Source of the DNA: Cladorrhinum sp. PSN259 | Lineage: Eukaryota; Ascomycota; Sordariomycetes; Sordariales; Podosporaceae | DNA length: 64,000 nt | Direction of reading: 5' to 3' | Assembly: GCA_033725935.1 (NCBI GenBank) | Contig: MU867063.1 | Span: 186,001 to 250,000, forward strand | Shown: positions 48,671 to 59,456 of the stretch, in pieces | Position numbering within the stretch: position 1 is the first letter of the stretch | Layout of the letters: the number at the start of each line of letters is the position of its first letter | The notes under the pieces: model-generated | What the model was told of the DNA's origin: nothing | The model's database searches: none | Seen by the model: the letters and a program-made list of their open reading frames with translations, nothing else | Position numbers and translations under genes: made by a program

Positions 48671-49273
48671 TGGCGGGAAGAGGGGAACAGGCAGCTCCTT
48701 CAATTTACCCTAATAACCAGGTTACCTTGTAGACGACCTTTTTAATATGTGAAGACAACCCATTTGGATCGGTAAATGTATTAACCTTTCGGACCCGAAC
48801 AATTTCATATGGATGGGTTACTGTTCTAGGTGTATTCTTTGTTGGTGTGTGCGTGCGTGTGGGGGATTTGGATTAAGAGAGAAGGGGTGCCCGCTTGTTT
48901 GGTTTGATTTCATGGTGGTATTTTCTCTGTTCTTGAATATACCGACTTCACACACATTTTTGAGGATTTTTGGTATCTTAAGAAGGAAGGTGAAATTTAA
49001 TTGCCTGGAAATAATATAATATCGACCGCGCTGGAGAATCACGACATTTGATACCGAGGACTGAATCCCCTCCCAGGATTACCTGAACAAACCAGCTGAT
49101 TTCAACTTGAACGCGACGTGCATCGACTTCAACCAACGGATTCAGAGGAAACAGCCTGATACGCCTGACGACCTGGAGAGTAAGGCGGGATCAAAAAGAA
49201 GATTTGTCAAGGCGGAAAGCGAAACCACGAGGCTGCAAAGAAAATTCAAGCGGAACCTAAAGCCAAAAAAAAA
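48671..49273. other. intergenic, promoter of membrane-protein gene
   Basis: No gene seen. The last 200 nt are purine-rich and probably leader of the gene at 49274. Confidence 0.45.
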
Positions 49274-50377
49274 ATGACGAACCTCAAATCCCTCCTCATC
49301 GCTACAGCCACATTATCACTTCCAGCAGCGACGACGGTAACGACAGGAGTAGTCCCAGCAGCAGTACCAGCAGATTTCACGAACTCGTTTGATGGGATAA
49401 CTGCCGGGTCGGATGTTACGTTGACTTGGCCTGCATCATCATCGTCAATAACGCAAGATACGAAGACAGCATTATTATGTGTGACGGCACAGGTTATAGA
49501 TAGGGGGGAGGATGAAGGGAGTAATAAAGCGAATGTTTACAAGGCTAACGTTACTAGTAAGTTTCTTTTTCTTATCATTATTTTTTTCTTCTTCTTATCA
49601 TTATTTTTTTCTTCTTCTTATCATTATTTTTTTCTTCTTCTTACCTCCCTTTGTTTCTCGTTGTTTTTGTGGTTACTGTCTGTAGTGAGGGACGACGGTG
49701 TATGTGAGGGTGGTGGAAAGTAAGGGAGAAGAGGAAAGAGGAAAGCCAACTTAAAAAAAAAGAAAGAAAAAAGGACCATGATGATGATGTCAACAGAAAG
49801 GCGGGCGAGAGACGAGGCAGTTCGTTTGATAAGGGATAAAACCGTTGATAAAATGGCAAATTACTGACCAGAATACAACAAACAGCGACGGCTACAGGAA
49901 ACGAATACACGTGGTCTGGCGTTCCATACCCACTACGAAGAATCAAGAATGGGTTGTATCAAGTTGAAGTCAGAGACTGTTCCTCCGGAGCAGGAACACA
50001 ACAACAAGCTCCGGGTACCGTACTGGTAAAATCAGCATTTTTTAGTGTGGAAGAGAAGGCTGCTGTTGTTAGTAGTCCACCAGACACATCGACGACAACT
50101 TCTGTATGTCCATCTCCGAATTATTTTCTTAAGTGCACGCTTGAAATGAGAGTTTCAATACTGACAGTGAATAATAAAGCCCGGCGGAGAAGAGAAGAAG
50201 AAGTCATCTGGGCCGCCAGCGATAAATAAGACAGCTTTGGGAATCGGCTTGGGTGTTGCTATTGGTGTGCCGTCGATTGCAGGGCTGGCTGTGGTGGGTT
50301 GGTGCTTTAGGAAGAGGCAGAGACGGGCGGCCGAGGAGAGGAGGTGGCAGCGGAGGAGGGAGTTTGTTATTTATTGA
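49274..50377 (+). CDS. single-pass secretory-pathway membrane protein
   Basis: Exons 49274-49556, 49886-50103 and 50180-50377 give 232 residues. N-terminal signal peptide (NLKSLLIATATLSLPAATTV), then an extracellular domain with FTNSFDGITAGSDVTLTWPA, similar to the start of Kre9/Knh1-type Ser/Thr-rich cell-wall proteins, and GLYQVEVRDCSSG. A juxtamembrane linker KKKSSGPPAINK leads to one TM helix (ALGIGLGVAIGVPSIAGLAV) and a basic tail FRKRQRRAAEERRWQRRR that fixes an inside C-terminus. The second acceptor is taken at AATAAAG (50179), because the nearer ACAG gives a stop at once. Function unknown; a cell-wall sensor or adhesion role is inference. A charged open frame in another phase (about 50400-50600) follows and might be an alternative tail. 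Confidence 0.72.
49575..49643 (+). repeat. three perfect 23-bp tandem copies in intron 1
   Basis: The unit begins TCATTATTTTTTTCTTCTTC and is 23 bp long; three copies stand head to tail at 49575, 49598 and 49621. It makes intron 1 (49557-49885, 329 nt) several times longer than the other introns here. Confidence 0.92.
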
Positions 50378-52350
50378 TGGAGTATAAGGAGGTTTAAGCA
50401 CTCGGAGGCACAAGTGAAAAGGCACCGAGTAAAGATGACAGGAACTTGGAGCCAAGGGAAGAGGCTCAGCATATAATACATAAGACGAATGACCCATCAG
50501 GGAAGAATAACACAGATAAGATACCCCATATTGTCATGTTTTCTGGTCCATACCTACACAAGGAGTATCTGGCGGAGGAATCAGAGTATTGTAACTGCAT
50601 GATTTTCACCGAATGTTCCTGCGGTCAAGGAACCAACAGAGCCGTCAGTCGGATTTATAAGCGTAAAGATGGAAATTCTATTGGGTGTGAGTTTTGATCC
50701 GACCCACGTAGGTATGAGGGCATACTCTATACGCGCGACCGTGGAGATTCGGGACATGATATCCATTGGGACGTGCTCTTGACACCAAGAATTTGTAGAG
50801 GATGCACAAGTTCCAATAATGCGGTTGGCGCCGGAGTCAAGGCACTCTCATAACCCACGTTGCAATTTTGCACAAGTGCAGGTGCGCAAAACTGCAAGTC
50901 ACATCGGGGCTGCTGCATGGCACGCACACGCGCGCGCTCGATCGACGTTGAGATCGCGCCACCTTTTCCACTCACCGTTTTATTATTTTGTCATCCGAAG
51001 TTACGATGCTCCTATTTCAATTCATTCATTCAACAAATTCATCCCCGGGAAATTCGAAATTGAAATGTGTGTACGTAATGATAACGATGTTTATTTTTGA
51101 CAACAATAGAACCCTGAACCGAAGAGTCGGGTATGGTAGAAGATGGCCGTTAGTCTAGAACTTGACTGATCATTTCCAAAAGGGGAAAAAGTTCTTTGGG
51201 TGAAAGACCCTGGGGATCTGGAAGGGGTGGATTTCTTCGCAATTGACAAGCTTTCATGGTTTCGTTTCGTAACGAGAAAAAAAACTCCCCTTGGCTCCAC
51301 ATCATTCATCAGTTATGCTGCTCAGCTGGCAGCTGCATTCTTTCTCTCTCTCCGGTCACTGCCGTCTCATCCGGATGCTTTTTTCCTCTCAAGGAGGAAC
51401 CAACGTGTTGAATGATTCGATGGTTTTGGCTCGGCCTCCGTGTGACGGACCAGTTGATAAAGGCTACTCCCGCATTCGGGCCTTGGGCCACGCATTGAGC
51501 ACACGACGGCGCAGCGGGGGTTCTTGTACCTGCATGTCACCCCTGATATGACCCCACAATCCCGTTTCCCAAGATGGAGTCTTTGCTTGCTTGGAACCCT
51601 GTGCTGACGGTTTTTTCAGAATTTCCACCAGGCACCCTTTCCCTTGTCACATGCGGGGGAGCCACTTGGGTCGAGATACGAAGGCAGAAGGGGCACCGCA
51701 TCATGTCATGAGAGAACATCTTTCAGCAGACACTCGAGACAAATGTCTGGTGGAATCCGAGTTCTCCATGATGGCAGGGTTGATATGTAATCTGCTTGAA
51801 AACGGATGTGGAGTGTGAAATCGACGATGGAGGCAAACCTGGAAGCTATGTGACTAGAAAGAGACGCTTTTGTCGTTTGCTTTCAGACCCCATTTTTAAC
51901 GCTCACATTCAGAGCCCCCGACCAATGGGAGACTTGCCTGCCCCCCCTTTTCACGTTCCGACCAGGAGGTCCAAGGTCAACACGAATCCCCTGATGGGCC
52001 CAATCGGCCCAGGGGGGGTGCGGACAACTTCCCATCCAGAACCTTATTGCAGCTATCGATTCCAAAATGGGCATCAATCTCTTGGTAAGCGGTGGGACTC
52101 CTCCCAGCAGTGCCTCATACGAGGTCTCCGCACCTCCCCGAGCACACTGGGGGGAGGGGGGGCGCGGTTCCTCTAAAAGGTGATGGATGCCACCATCCTC
52201 ACATGTTTGCACCTCTCCTTTCCTGCACTTGATGCTTCTCTAGCCAGGCCATCAGAGCATTCTTTGCTCGTCCTCTGACGTATCGTACGTCGAATTACAC
52301 TCGTTATACTATAGCCTCGTCACTCTTTTTCATAAACACATTAATAAGCA
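50378..52350. other. 2-kb intergenic stretch, no gene seen
   Basis: Includes the GH16 promoter. Open frames lack features. An A/C-rich leader precedes ATG 52351. Confidence 0.5.
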
Positions 52351-54857
52351 ATGGCTCCCTCGCTCACCAAGTTGGGCGCGGTTGCCCTGGCTTACGCCTC
52401 AGGGGCCGTCGCCCAGTACTCGCTCAAGGAGGAGTACACACCGTCCAACTTCTTCAGCAAATTCGAGTTCAAGACCTTTTATGGCTACACACAGGATCCA
52501 AACAGGGGCCACGTCTGGTATAGGAATCAGGCCGACGCCGAGGAGATGGGACTCATCAACAAAGTCAACGTCGACGACGTTTACATTGGTGTCAACCACA
52601 AAGATTCCGCCTTGGTCGGCCGAAGCAGTGTCCGCATCGAGAGTAACAACTGGTACAGCTCCGGCCTCTTCATTGCCGAGTTCAGCCATCTGCCGGGCCT
52701 GGCCTGTGGTGCTTGGCCAGCGTTCTGGCTAAACGGTGAGACCTGGCCCTCCGATGGTGAAGTCGACATCTACGAAGGCTGGAACTACCAGGGACAAAAC
52801 AAGGTCGTGTCTCATACTAATCACCCAGACATCAGCGGCAAATGCCACATTGACAGGAGTGCCAGCACTGGCAGCCTTGAATTTGAGGACTGCTACTACA
52901 AGAACAAGACGCAGCCCGACAATGCCGGCTGTGCTGTCTCTGAGACGAACAGCCTCTTTGCCAACCCCCAAGGTGGTGTCTGTAAGTTATCCATCCTAAC
53001 CATGCCTCAGTCGACAACATGAAGTGTACCTCTAACACGCTGCTACTCACAGGGGCTACTGAGTGGAAGGAGGACAGCATCAAGGTTTGGAGCTGGCCTC
53101 GTGGCCTCGAGCCCCCGAACGTCAAGAACGGAAACCCCAACCCATCCAGCTGGGGCACCCCCAGCTTTGCTCTGACTCAAGACAGCTGCGAGGTCAAGAA
53201 GGCCTTCAAGAGGATGCGTCTGATCCTCAACATAAACTTCTGCGGTGATGCTGCTGGCAACACTTGGGGACAGGATTGCCGTCTTGCAACCGGCGTGTCC
53301 AGCTGCTCCGACTATGTCAAGAACAATGCCGCCGCTTTCAAGGAGGTTTACTGGAAGGTGAAGGGAATTAAGGTCTACCAGCTTCCTGCAACCTCTTCTT
53401 CCTCTACTATTTCAACTTCTACCACCAGCAGCTCATCTTCGTCTACCACTTCAAGCAGCACTACTACCACCACCTCTAGCAGCACTGTCTCGAGCAGCAC
53501 TGTTTCCAGCACCACTTCTAGCAGCACCTCCAGCAGCACCAGCTCTGCCGAGCCTACCTCGGAGAGCACCACTGCCTCTGAGACTGAGACTGCCAGTACC
53601 ACTGAAACTGCCTCAGAGACCGAGTCGGCTAGCGTGACCGAGACAGCTACCGCTACCGCTACCATCACCGATGCTCCCGACACCACATCTGATACTGTAA
53701 CCGAATCTGCTACTGCCACCACTACCGCTATTGACGGGGGTGATGACAGCGATGATGACGACAGCTGCGACGAGGACGAGGATGAGACTACCACCTCGGC
53801 AACTGTGACTGCCACTGCCACCGAGACGGAGACCGCTACCGAGACTTCTGAGCCCACCGAGACTGCGTCCGAGACTGAGACCGCCACTGCCACCGAGACC
53901 ACTGAGCCCACCGAGACTTGTGAACCCACCGAGACCGTTGAGCCCACCGAGACTGCGTCCGAGACTGAGACGGCCACTGCTACAGAGACCACTGAGCCTA
54001 CTGAAACTGCGGAGCCAACTGGGACTGTTACCGCGAGTGAGACCGGGTCTGCCAGCGTCACCGAGACGATTGCTCCCACTGAGACTCCCGTCCCCACCGA
54101 GACCGAGACCGAGGAGTTCACTACTTCCACCCTCTTCGAGACCAAGACTTTGACCATCACCTCGTGCGCTCCCAGCGTTACCAGCTGCCCCGGTCGCGTG
54201 GTCACCTCAATCATTCCCATCGGCACCACCGTCTGCCCTGTCACCAAGACCAACTCTGCCCCCACCGTCAGCGTGACTCCCACCGAGTCTCCTCTTCCCA
54301 CGGGCTACACCACTTCAACCCTCTACTCCACCAAGACTCTTACCATCACTTCGTGTGCCCCGACCGTCACAAACTGCCCCGGCCGCGTCGTGACTTCTGT
54401 CATCCCCATCGGGACCACCATCTGCCCCATTGGCTCTGCCTCCAGCGGCGTTCCCGTTCCTGAGCCCTCCGTCTCTGTCTCCGTTCCTGTTCCCGGCGCC
54501 GGCGGAAGCGACACCGACACCACCACCACTTCAGTCCGCACCGCCACTTCCACCACCGTCGTCGTCGTGCCCAGGCCTAGCAGCTCCACTGCTGGCGGTG
54601 GCGCCGATGTCCCTCCCGTCGTGATCCCCACTCTTGTTCCTTCTGGCGGTATCCAGCCTCCTCACCAGAATGGTACCTTCTCGACCAAGACTCCTACACT
54701 TCCCGAGGTGTCGCAGGCTGTGCCCATTATCAGTGGTGGACCCACGCCTAGCATCACCAACATTGGCAAGCCGCCTGTTGTTGAGGTTTCAGGGGCCGCT
54801 GCTAAGGGTGTGAGTGGGCTGATGGTGATTGTTGGTGCTTTGGTTATGATGCTTTAG
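52351..54857 (+). CDS. GH16 beta-glucanase with Ser/Thr-rich GPI-type tail
   Basis: Secreted glycoside hydrolase family 16 protein of the fungal endo-1,3(4)-beta-glucanase type, acting on or remodelling beta-glucans. Exons 52351-52981 and 53053-54857 give 811 residues. Signal peptide [20 protein letters not shown]; catalytic motif ExDxxE seen as GEVDIYEGW with Glu137, Asp139 and Glu142; [15 protein letters not shown] is the usual preceding strand, and GGVWATEW is restored by splicing. The catalytic domain ends near residue 350. A Ser/Thr/Glu-rich region with many TET repeats follows (53386-54115), then two copies of a 40-residue Cys-containing unit, a Pro/Val-rich stretch and a hydrophobic C-terminus ([17 protein letters not shown]) that fits a GPI-attachment signal. 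It is therefore probably held at the cell wall or membrane. Confidence 0.9.
54118..54428 (+). repeat. two-copy Cys repeat inside GH16 tail
   Basis: Two units, about 54118-54240 and 54310-54428, share the pattern [11 protein letters not shown]...[16 protein letters not shown] with three conserved Cys each, and differ at only a few residues. Such units occur in fungal cell-wall proteins. Confidence 0.85.
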
Positions 54858-55957
54858 AGGAAGGGGGGATGTGTTCGGGTTTTTTTTTTGTCTTGTTGTT
54901 TTTATGGGTGATATAGTTTTCTTTGTTTTTTTTTCGAGATATTTTAATTGATGTCTGTTTTATCAAGAATTTCTTTTCTTCGTACAAGGAATATTTTTGG
55001 AGTGCCCTGGAAGAGGTAAAGAAAATAAGGGTGGTTCTTTTGTGTGTAAGTGTGATCAATGTCGGATGAGGGTTTGGTTCATTTGTCTATCTATATGCTT
55101 TCTGCGGTATAAGAGGTTGATGGGATTGTGATGTACGGTGTAACTGGGGGGGGGGGGGGGGGAAAAAAAAGGAAAAAAAATGCTTAATACAAAAACATGA
55201 TTTGAATTTTTATTTTTTTATTTTAATTTTTTTTTTTTAATAAAAAATTATTGGAAATATTTTTTTATTTAANNNNNNNNNNTTTTGTTGTGTTTTTTTA
55301 TTTTTTATTTAAGTTTGGCGTTTTTTTTTTTCTTTGGTGTGGGGCTCGGCTGCCGGTGGGCGGGGGGGGGGGGGGCCCCCCCCAATACAATGGCACTCAA
55401 ATGCTGACTTCCTACAGAGTCAGTGAAGATCTCTTTTGTTATTTTCATTTTTTATTTTTCCTAAAAAATGATTGCTCAGATTTTGATATGTAAACATAAT
55501 TTTCTACGCAATTATTTTGATCTTTGGGTTTCATGAGATGTCGTTGAAAATTGCGGCTTGCTTCTTTGTTTGTTGCTGAAAAACAATTGATCCCTGTGGC
55601 ACCACTGCTGTGGAACCATAGTTACATATGCAAGCAAGTAGCGTGGTAATCTCCTCCCGTCCCGAAGCCATCCCGCTATCTATTAAATCCGCCATGACCT
55701 CATCGCCAAACTAGGGAAGTATCGAACAACGGTTTCCCCGGATTTCTTTTCTTTAGCTTTTCAGCCAGCCACAAAACCGCACGTTCTAGACTAGCCACTA
55801 TACTAAGTCGAAAGTCAAGCGCAACGTTTTTTTTTTCCTTCAACGGGAGACCCCATTGACCGTGCGTTCTTTTTTTGTCTGGTGGATTGTTTGGTTTGAC
55901 GACAACTTGACGACAACTTGACGAGCTCTATCAATTGCGCCGAGTAATCTGTCCACA
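54858..55957. other. intergenic, low complexity with assembly gap
   Basis: GH16 3' region followed by AT-rich and homopolymer DNA (17 G at 55146-55162; 14 G then 8 C at 55362-55383) around ten N. The right 450 nt are the OMA1 promoter. No gene seen. Confidence 0.6.
55273..55282. other. assembly gap (10 N)
   Basis: Ten N in AT-rich sequence. A run of exactly ten N commonly marks a gap of unknown size. Confidence 0.97.
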
Positions 55958-57166
55958 ATGTTCGCGACTCTACGACTTCGACCACCACCAGCACCAATTG
56001 CCGGTACATGTCGATTGCTGCACGTTACCCCTGTCACTCCCAAACCGATATCAACACGCATCACAACCAGCAAACCCGCTCCATCAACAACACACCCCCG
56101 AGTTCCTCCTCTCCTCCAACGATCCTACCACCACCAACCACCAGAGCATCTCCCACCTCCCCCGCTACAAACCCACCGCCCGCCCCCTCGCGATCCCCGA
56201 AACCCCTACGGCTACACGACCTACAACAACGACCACTACGTCCGCCTACAAGCAGCCAAACCGCTCCCTACCCCCTCGGGACTATCCATAACGGGCGTGA
56301 TAGCAATAGCGGCCGGTTCGGCCCTGATCTTTTACTTTTCAAACCTGGAGACCGTCCCCGTGTCCGGCCGCACGCGATTCAATGTGTACTCGCGCGAGAG
56401 CGTGCTAAAAATTTCTGAAATGGAACATAAGCGCATGCTCGAGAGCCTCAAAGAGCAAGGGGCGAGGATACTGGGGGACTGGGATCCGAGAACGATGCTG
56501 GTGAAAAGGGTCATGAGGAGGCTGATACCGTACAGCGGCCTGCAGGAGGAGGACTGGGAGGTGTATGTGATTGACGACGCGCACCAGGCCAACGCGTGCG
56601 TGCTGCCGGGGGGCAAGGTTTTTGTCTTTACGGGGATACTGAGTCTGGCCAGGAACGAGAGCGCGATCGCGGCGGTGCTGGGCCACGAGATTGCGCATAA
56701 CCTTGCGGAGCACGTCGGGGAGCGGCTGTCGGCGGAGATCAGCACCAACATTGTCATGTTTTCCCTGCTGATGCTGGGGGGAGTTGTGGGGATCGGTCCG
56801 CTGGTGTGGTGGCTCGCGGGGAGCATGTTTAATGATATCGCGTTTGGGTATCCGATGAGCAGGATGCAGGAGTCCGAGGCTGATTACATCGGGTTGATGA
56901 TGATGAGTGAGGCTTGTTACGACCCCGAAGAGGCGGCGAGGTTCTGGGCCAGGATGGAGATGGCCGGGGCCGGAAACGGGATGGTGCCCGAGTGGGGGAG
57001 TACCCATCCCAGCAATGTGAATAGGATAAAGAAGATTAGGGAGTGGCTGCCTGAGGCGCTGGAGAAGAGGGAGAAGAGCGATTGTTCTGCTACTGGGATT
57101 CGAAGTTTTGCCGAGGCTTTTAGGGAGGCGCTGAGGAGGGGGCAGATTGTTGTTGTTCCTGCTTGA
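55958..57166 (+). CDS. oma1: mitochondrial metalloendopeptidase OMA1
   Basis: Zinc protease (family M48) of the inner mitochondrial membrane that overlaps the m-AAA protease in quality control and responds to stress. Intronless, 402 residues. N-terminal presequence MFATLRLRPPPAPIAGTCRL and a Pro-rich linker precede a TM helix (SITGVIAIAAGSALIFYFSN). The zinc site is HEIAH at residues 243-247, with Glu307 in ESEAD as the likely third ligand. ANACVLPGGKVFVFTGIL is the conserved segment before the active site and THPSNVNRIKKIREWLPEA is the C-terminal motif. A second hydrophobic stretch after HExxH (IVMFSLLMLGGVVGIGPLVW) is usual. Start ATG 55958 has a purine context (CACAATGTT). Confidence 0.92.
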   Translation: MFATLRLRPPPAPIAGTCRLLHVTPVTPKPISTRITTSKPAPSTTHPRVPPLLQRSYHHQPPEHLPPPPLQTHRPPPRDPRNPYGYTTYNNDHYVRLQAAKPLPTPSGLSITGVIAIAAGSALIFYFSNLETVPVSGRTRFNVYSRESVLKISEMEHKRMLESLKEQGARILGDWDPRTMLVKRVMRRLIPYSGLQEEDWEVYVIDDAHQANACVLPGGKVFVFTGILSLARNESAIAAVLGHEIAHNLAEHVGERLSAEISTNIVMFSLLMLGGVVGIGPLVWWLAGSMFNDIAFGYPMSRMQESEADYIGLMMMSEACYDPEEAARFWARMEMAGAGNGMVPEWGSTHPSNVNRIKKIREWLPEALEKREKSDCSATGIRSFAEAFREALRRGQIVVVPA

Positions 57167-58277
57167 GTTGTTTGGATTAAAGCTTTGGTTTGGTTTGGGT
57201 GTTTTTTTTTTTAAAAAAAAAAAAAGCGAGGCGTATATGGTATCATGAGTTTTGGAAGGCAAATGGGAATTCATGTTTGGGATTTTCATCGGGTTTAAAG
57301 GAGGTTTATGCTTTTATATATGTTGTTTAAATTGGTATATGAAAGGGAAAGGGTGTCTTTGTTTGTCAAAGGGGGCATTCTGGGGTATTTTACTAAAGGG
57401 ACAAAAAAGGGAGGCGAGGCGGCTTTTTATTGTTTGGCATCTTTTGTTGTTTTATACACAACTTCACTCAATCAAGGAATCTTGACTCACTTTATTATAT
57501 CAGCACATGAAAACACTGAGTGATAAAGTTAGAGGTGCAGTACAAAGCCTAGTAGAGTAAGTAGCAAGCCACAAAAGCCGGTTTATGTATCCTTTTCTTC
57601 GTCACATGCAAGTATTTTTGGCTTCCCATTCTTGGGTGGGTTGGTAGGTAGGTCTTATCAGATTGCCGACCTGAATGGCCCCCCGTTAGTGACATCTCTG
57701 TGCATGGAGGGAACCTGTCAGTCATACATACATACCCTGTTGTATTCATGCCATCACGTCTCCTGGTATTAGTTCACGGATCTCCCTCCAGACTTTGTAT
57801 TAAAATCCGCAGAAAACAAAAGGACTTCTGTCGTGCTGGAATCAAATCAATTTAAATAATTTAGGTACCATGTAAAGTTAAGGTACATATGTACCGTACA
57901 AGCAAGAACACAACAATAATCAGTACCCAGTCGATGGACGAGTGAGTTGAATACGGACGGTTAGGTAAAATCGAGTACAGAACTTGCTAAGCCGCCAATA
58001 AAGCATCGTGTATAACTGTGATGGTTAAGAAGTGGGATTATTGAACGTTAAAGTGAAGATCGGGTCAATAAAATAAAAACAAAAAATAAAAAACTATTTC
58101 TTGTTAACCGTGGAATAGTCCCCTCCCCCCTCCCCTCCCGAGAAAAGAAACAAAATACCCTCCAAAGAACCTTTAAGCCACGACAAACATGTAAAAAAAA
58201 AAAAACCAGTTCCCCCCAAAACCTCTCTCTAGAACTGCAAATATCATCAACACCCAGTGGAGATCCCCCATTCTGTC
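57167..58277. other. intergenic, converging 3' regions
   Basis: OMA1 and the Ras-like gene point towards each other. AT-rich; A/C-rich sequence at 58080-58240. No gene seen. A short palindrome GTACATATGTAC lies near 57885. Confidence 0.5.
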
Positions 58278-59456
58278 CTAGAAAGCCTTCTCACCTCCTA
58301 CAGTCGTTGACGTTGACCCTCTTCTCCAAAAAGGAACCATCCTCCTCAACAACCCACCAGCCTTCTTTACGCTCTTCCCGTCCCCTCCTCCACTGCTCCC
58401 TTTTCTACTCCTCTCCATTTCGCCAAACCTAACCCTCATTTCCTCCTTATCCACCTGCTGCTGCTGCTGCTGCTGCTGCTGTTGTTGACTCCTTAACCTC
58501 CTGAGTCTCAAAACCTCCCTACCAACAGCGGGAAATACTTCCTCTATATTCTCCCCCGTTTTGCAACTCGTCTCCAAGAACCCAATCCCCGTTCCTCCAT
58601 CTTGTATTCCCATTTTGGTAGCAGCTTTTGATCCCTCCGGGTATGTTACTTCCCTTTCCCTTTCCCTTTCACTCTCCTCGCCCTCCCCTGGACCAACAGT
58701 GGCAGACATTAAATCGCTTTTATTGCCCACTAATAACAGACCATATACCCTGGAGCTGTTTTGGGGTTGTGAGAAATACTCCCTGATAAAGTCTGAAATT
58801 CCACGAGCAAGTCGGAAGGAAGCAGAGTCGGCGACCGAGTACAACAAGACGGCGGCGTCGGTTATTGCTAGTGCTTGTTCCAGGAGCGGGTTGGAGAGTA
58901 AATGCTGGGAGGGGAACTCTAGAGCGTCGATTGTGTAGAGGTTTTGTAGTGGGGTTGATGAAGCAGAAGGGGATGTGGGAGGCGAGCTTGGGGAGCTGAG
59001 GGAGACTGTTTGACGATAAGAGGCTGTTTTTGTTGCTGCGGAGGATGGTGCTAGTGGGAATATGTTTTGTGTGAACTTTGAAGAATTAGTTAACGACATG
59101 AGTAAAAGAGATATTGATTGAGAGTATCTTGGACGTTTCTGCCAGCCGGCACTACCAGGGACGACGGGTTTGTAGACAGATGAAATGGAGAAAAGTAAAA
59201 TGGGGAATTCACGTACTCGAGTTAGGACTGAAGTTTTTCCAGTTCCTCTGCCACCTACTACTAGAACTCTGAATTCTCCTGCTGGTTTTTCTTGAGGTTT
59301 TGGTGGTTGCTTTCTGGGGTGGGTGAAGTTGTTGGGTGTCTGCCGTGGTCGAAGATGTGAGATATTGTCTGACAACGAGGAGTCGTCTTTCCACCGGAGA
59401 ACTGCTTTGAGATATTTGGCTTCCTCTGGCGTAAACACCAAGGAGTTGGTCGTCAT
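58278..59456 (-). CDS. divergent Ras-like small GTPase with polyQ tail
   Basis: GTP-binding protein of 345 residues, exons 59217-59456 and 58278-59075. An 65-residue N-terminal extension (MTTNSLVFTPEEAKYLKAVL) precedes G1 GGRGTGKT (68-75). G4 is NKSD (LLLVGNKSDL) and G5 is ETSCKTGENIEEVF. The G3 site reads YTIDALEFPSQ where Ras has DTAGQE, so the usual catalytic Gln is absent. After the fold come an acidic/basic linker, 11 Gln (58455-58487), a Ser/Gly stretch and a basic C-terminus LLRRMVPFWRRG without a CaaX box. The 141-nt intron (59076-59216) has no stop and is divisible by three; splicing joins KTSVLTR to FTQNIFP, which fits Ras (switch I side). An upstream in-frame ATG at 59504 adds 16 basic residues. 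Partner and role unknown. Confidence 0.8.
   Translation of the reverse strand: MTTNSLVFTPEEAKYLKAVLRWKDDSSLSDNISHLRPRQTPNNFTHPRKQPPKPQEKPAGEFRVLVVGGRGTGKTSVLTRVREFPILLFSISSVYKPVVPGSAGWQKRPRYSQSISLLLMSLTNSSKFTQNIFPLAPSSAATKTASYRQTVSLSSPSSPPTSPSASSTPLQNLYTIDALEFPSQHLLSNPLLEQALAITDAAVLLYSVADSASFRLARGISDFIREYFSQPQNSSRVYGLLLVGNKSDLMSATVGPGEGEESEREREREVTYPEGSKAATKMGIQDGGTGIGFLETSCKTGENIEEVFPAVGREVLRLRRLRSQQQQQQQQQQQVDKEEMRVRFGEMERSRKGSSGGGDGKSVKKAGGLLRRMVPFWRRGSTSTTVGGEKAF
58455..58487 (-). repeat. CAG/CAA repeat coding for 11 Gln
   Basis: Minus strand (CAA)2(CAG)9, in frame within the Ras-like gene. Likely length-variable. Confidence 0.93.

Noticed and set aside
53375..54301. 308-codon open frame antisense to the GH16 tail (Val/Ser-rich)
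   Set aside because: It mirrors the repetitive Thr/Glu codons of the real gene; no start context, domain or independent signal.
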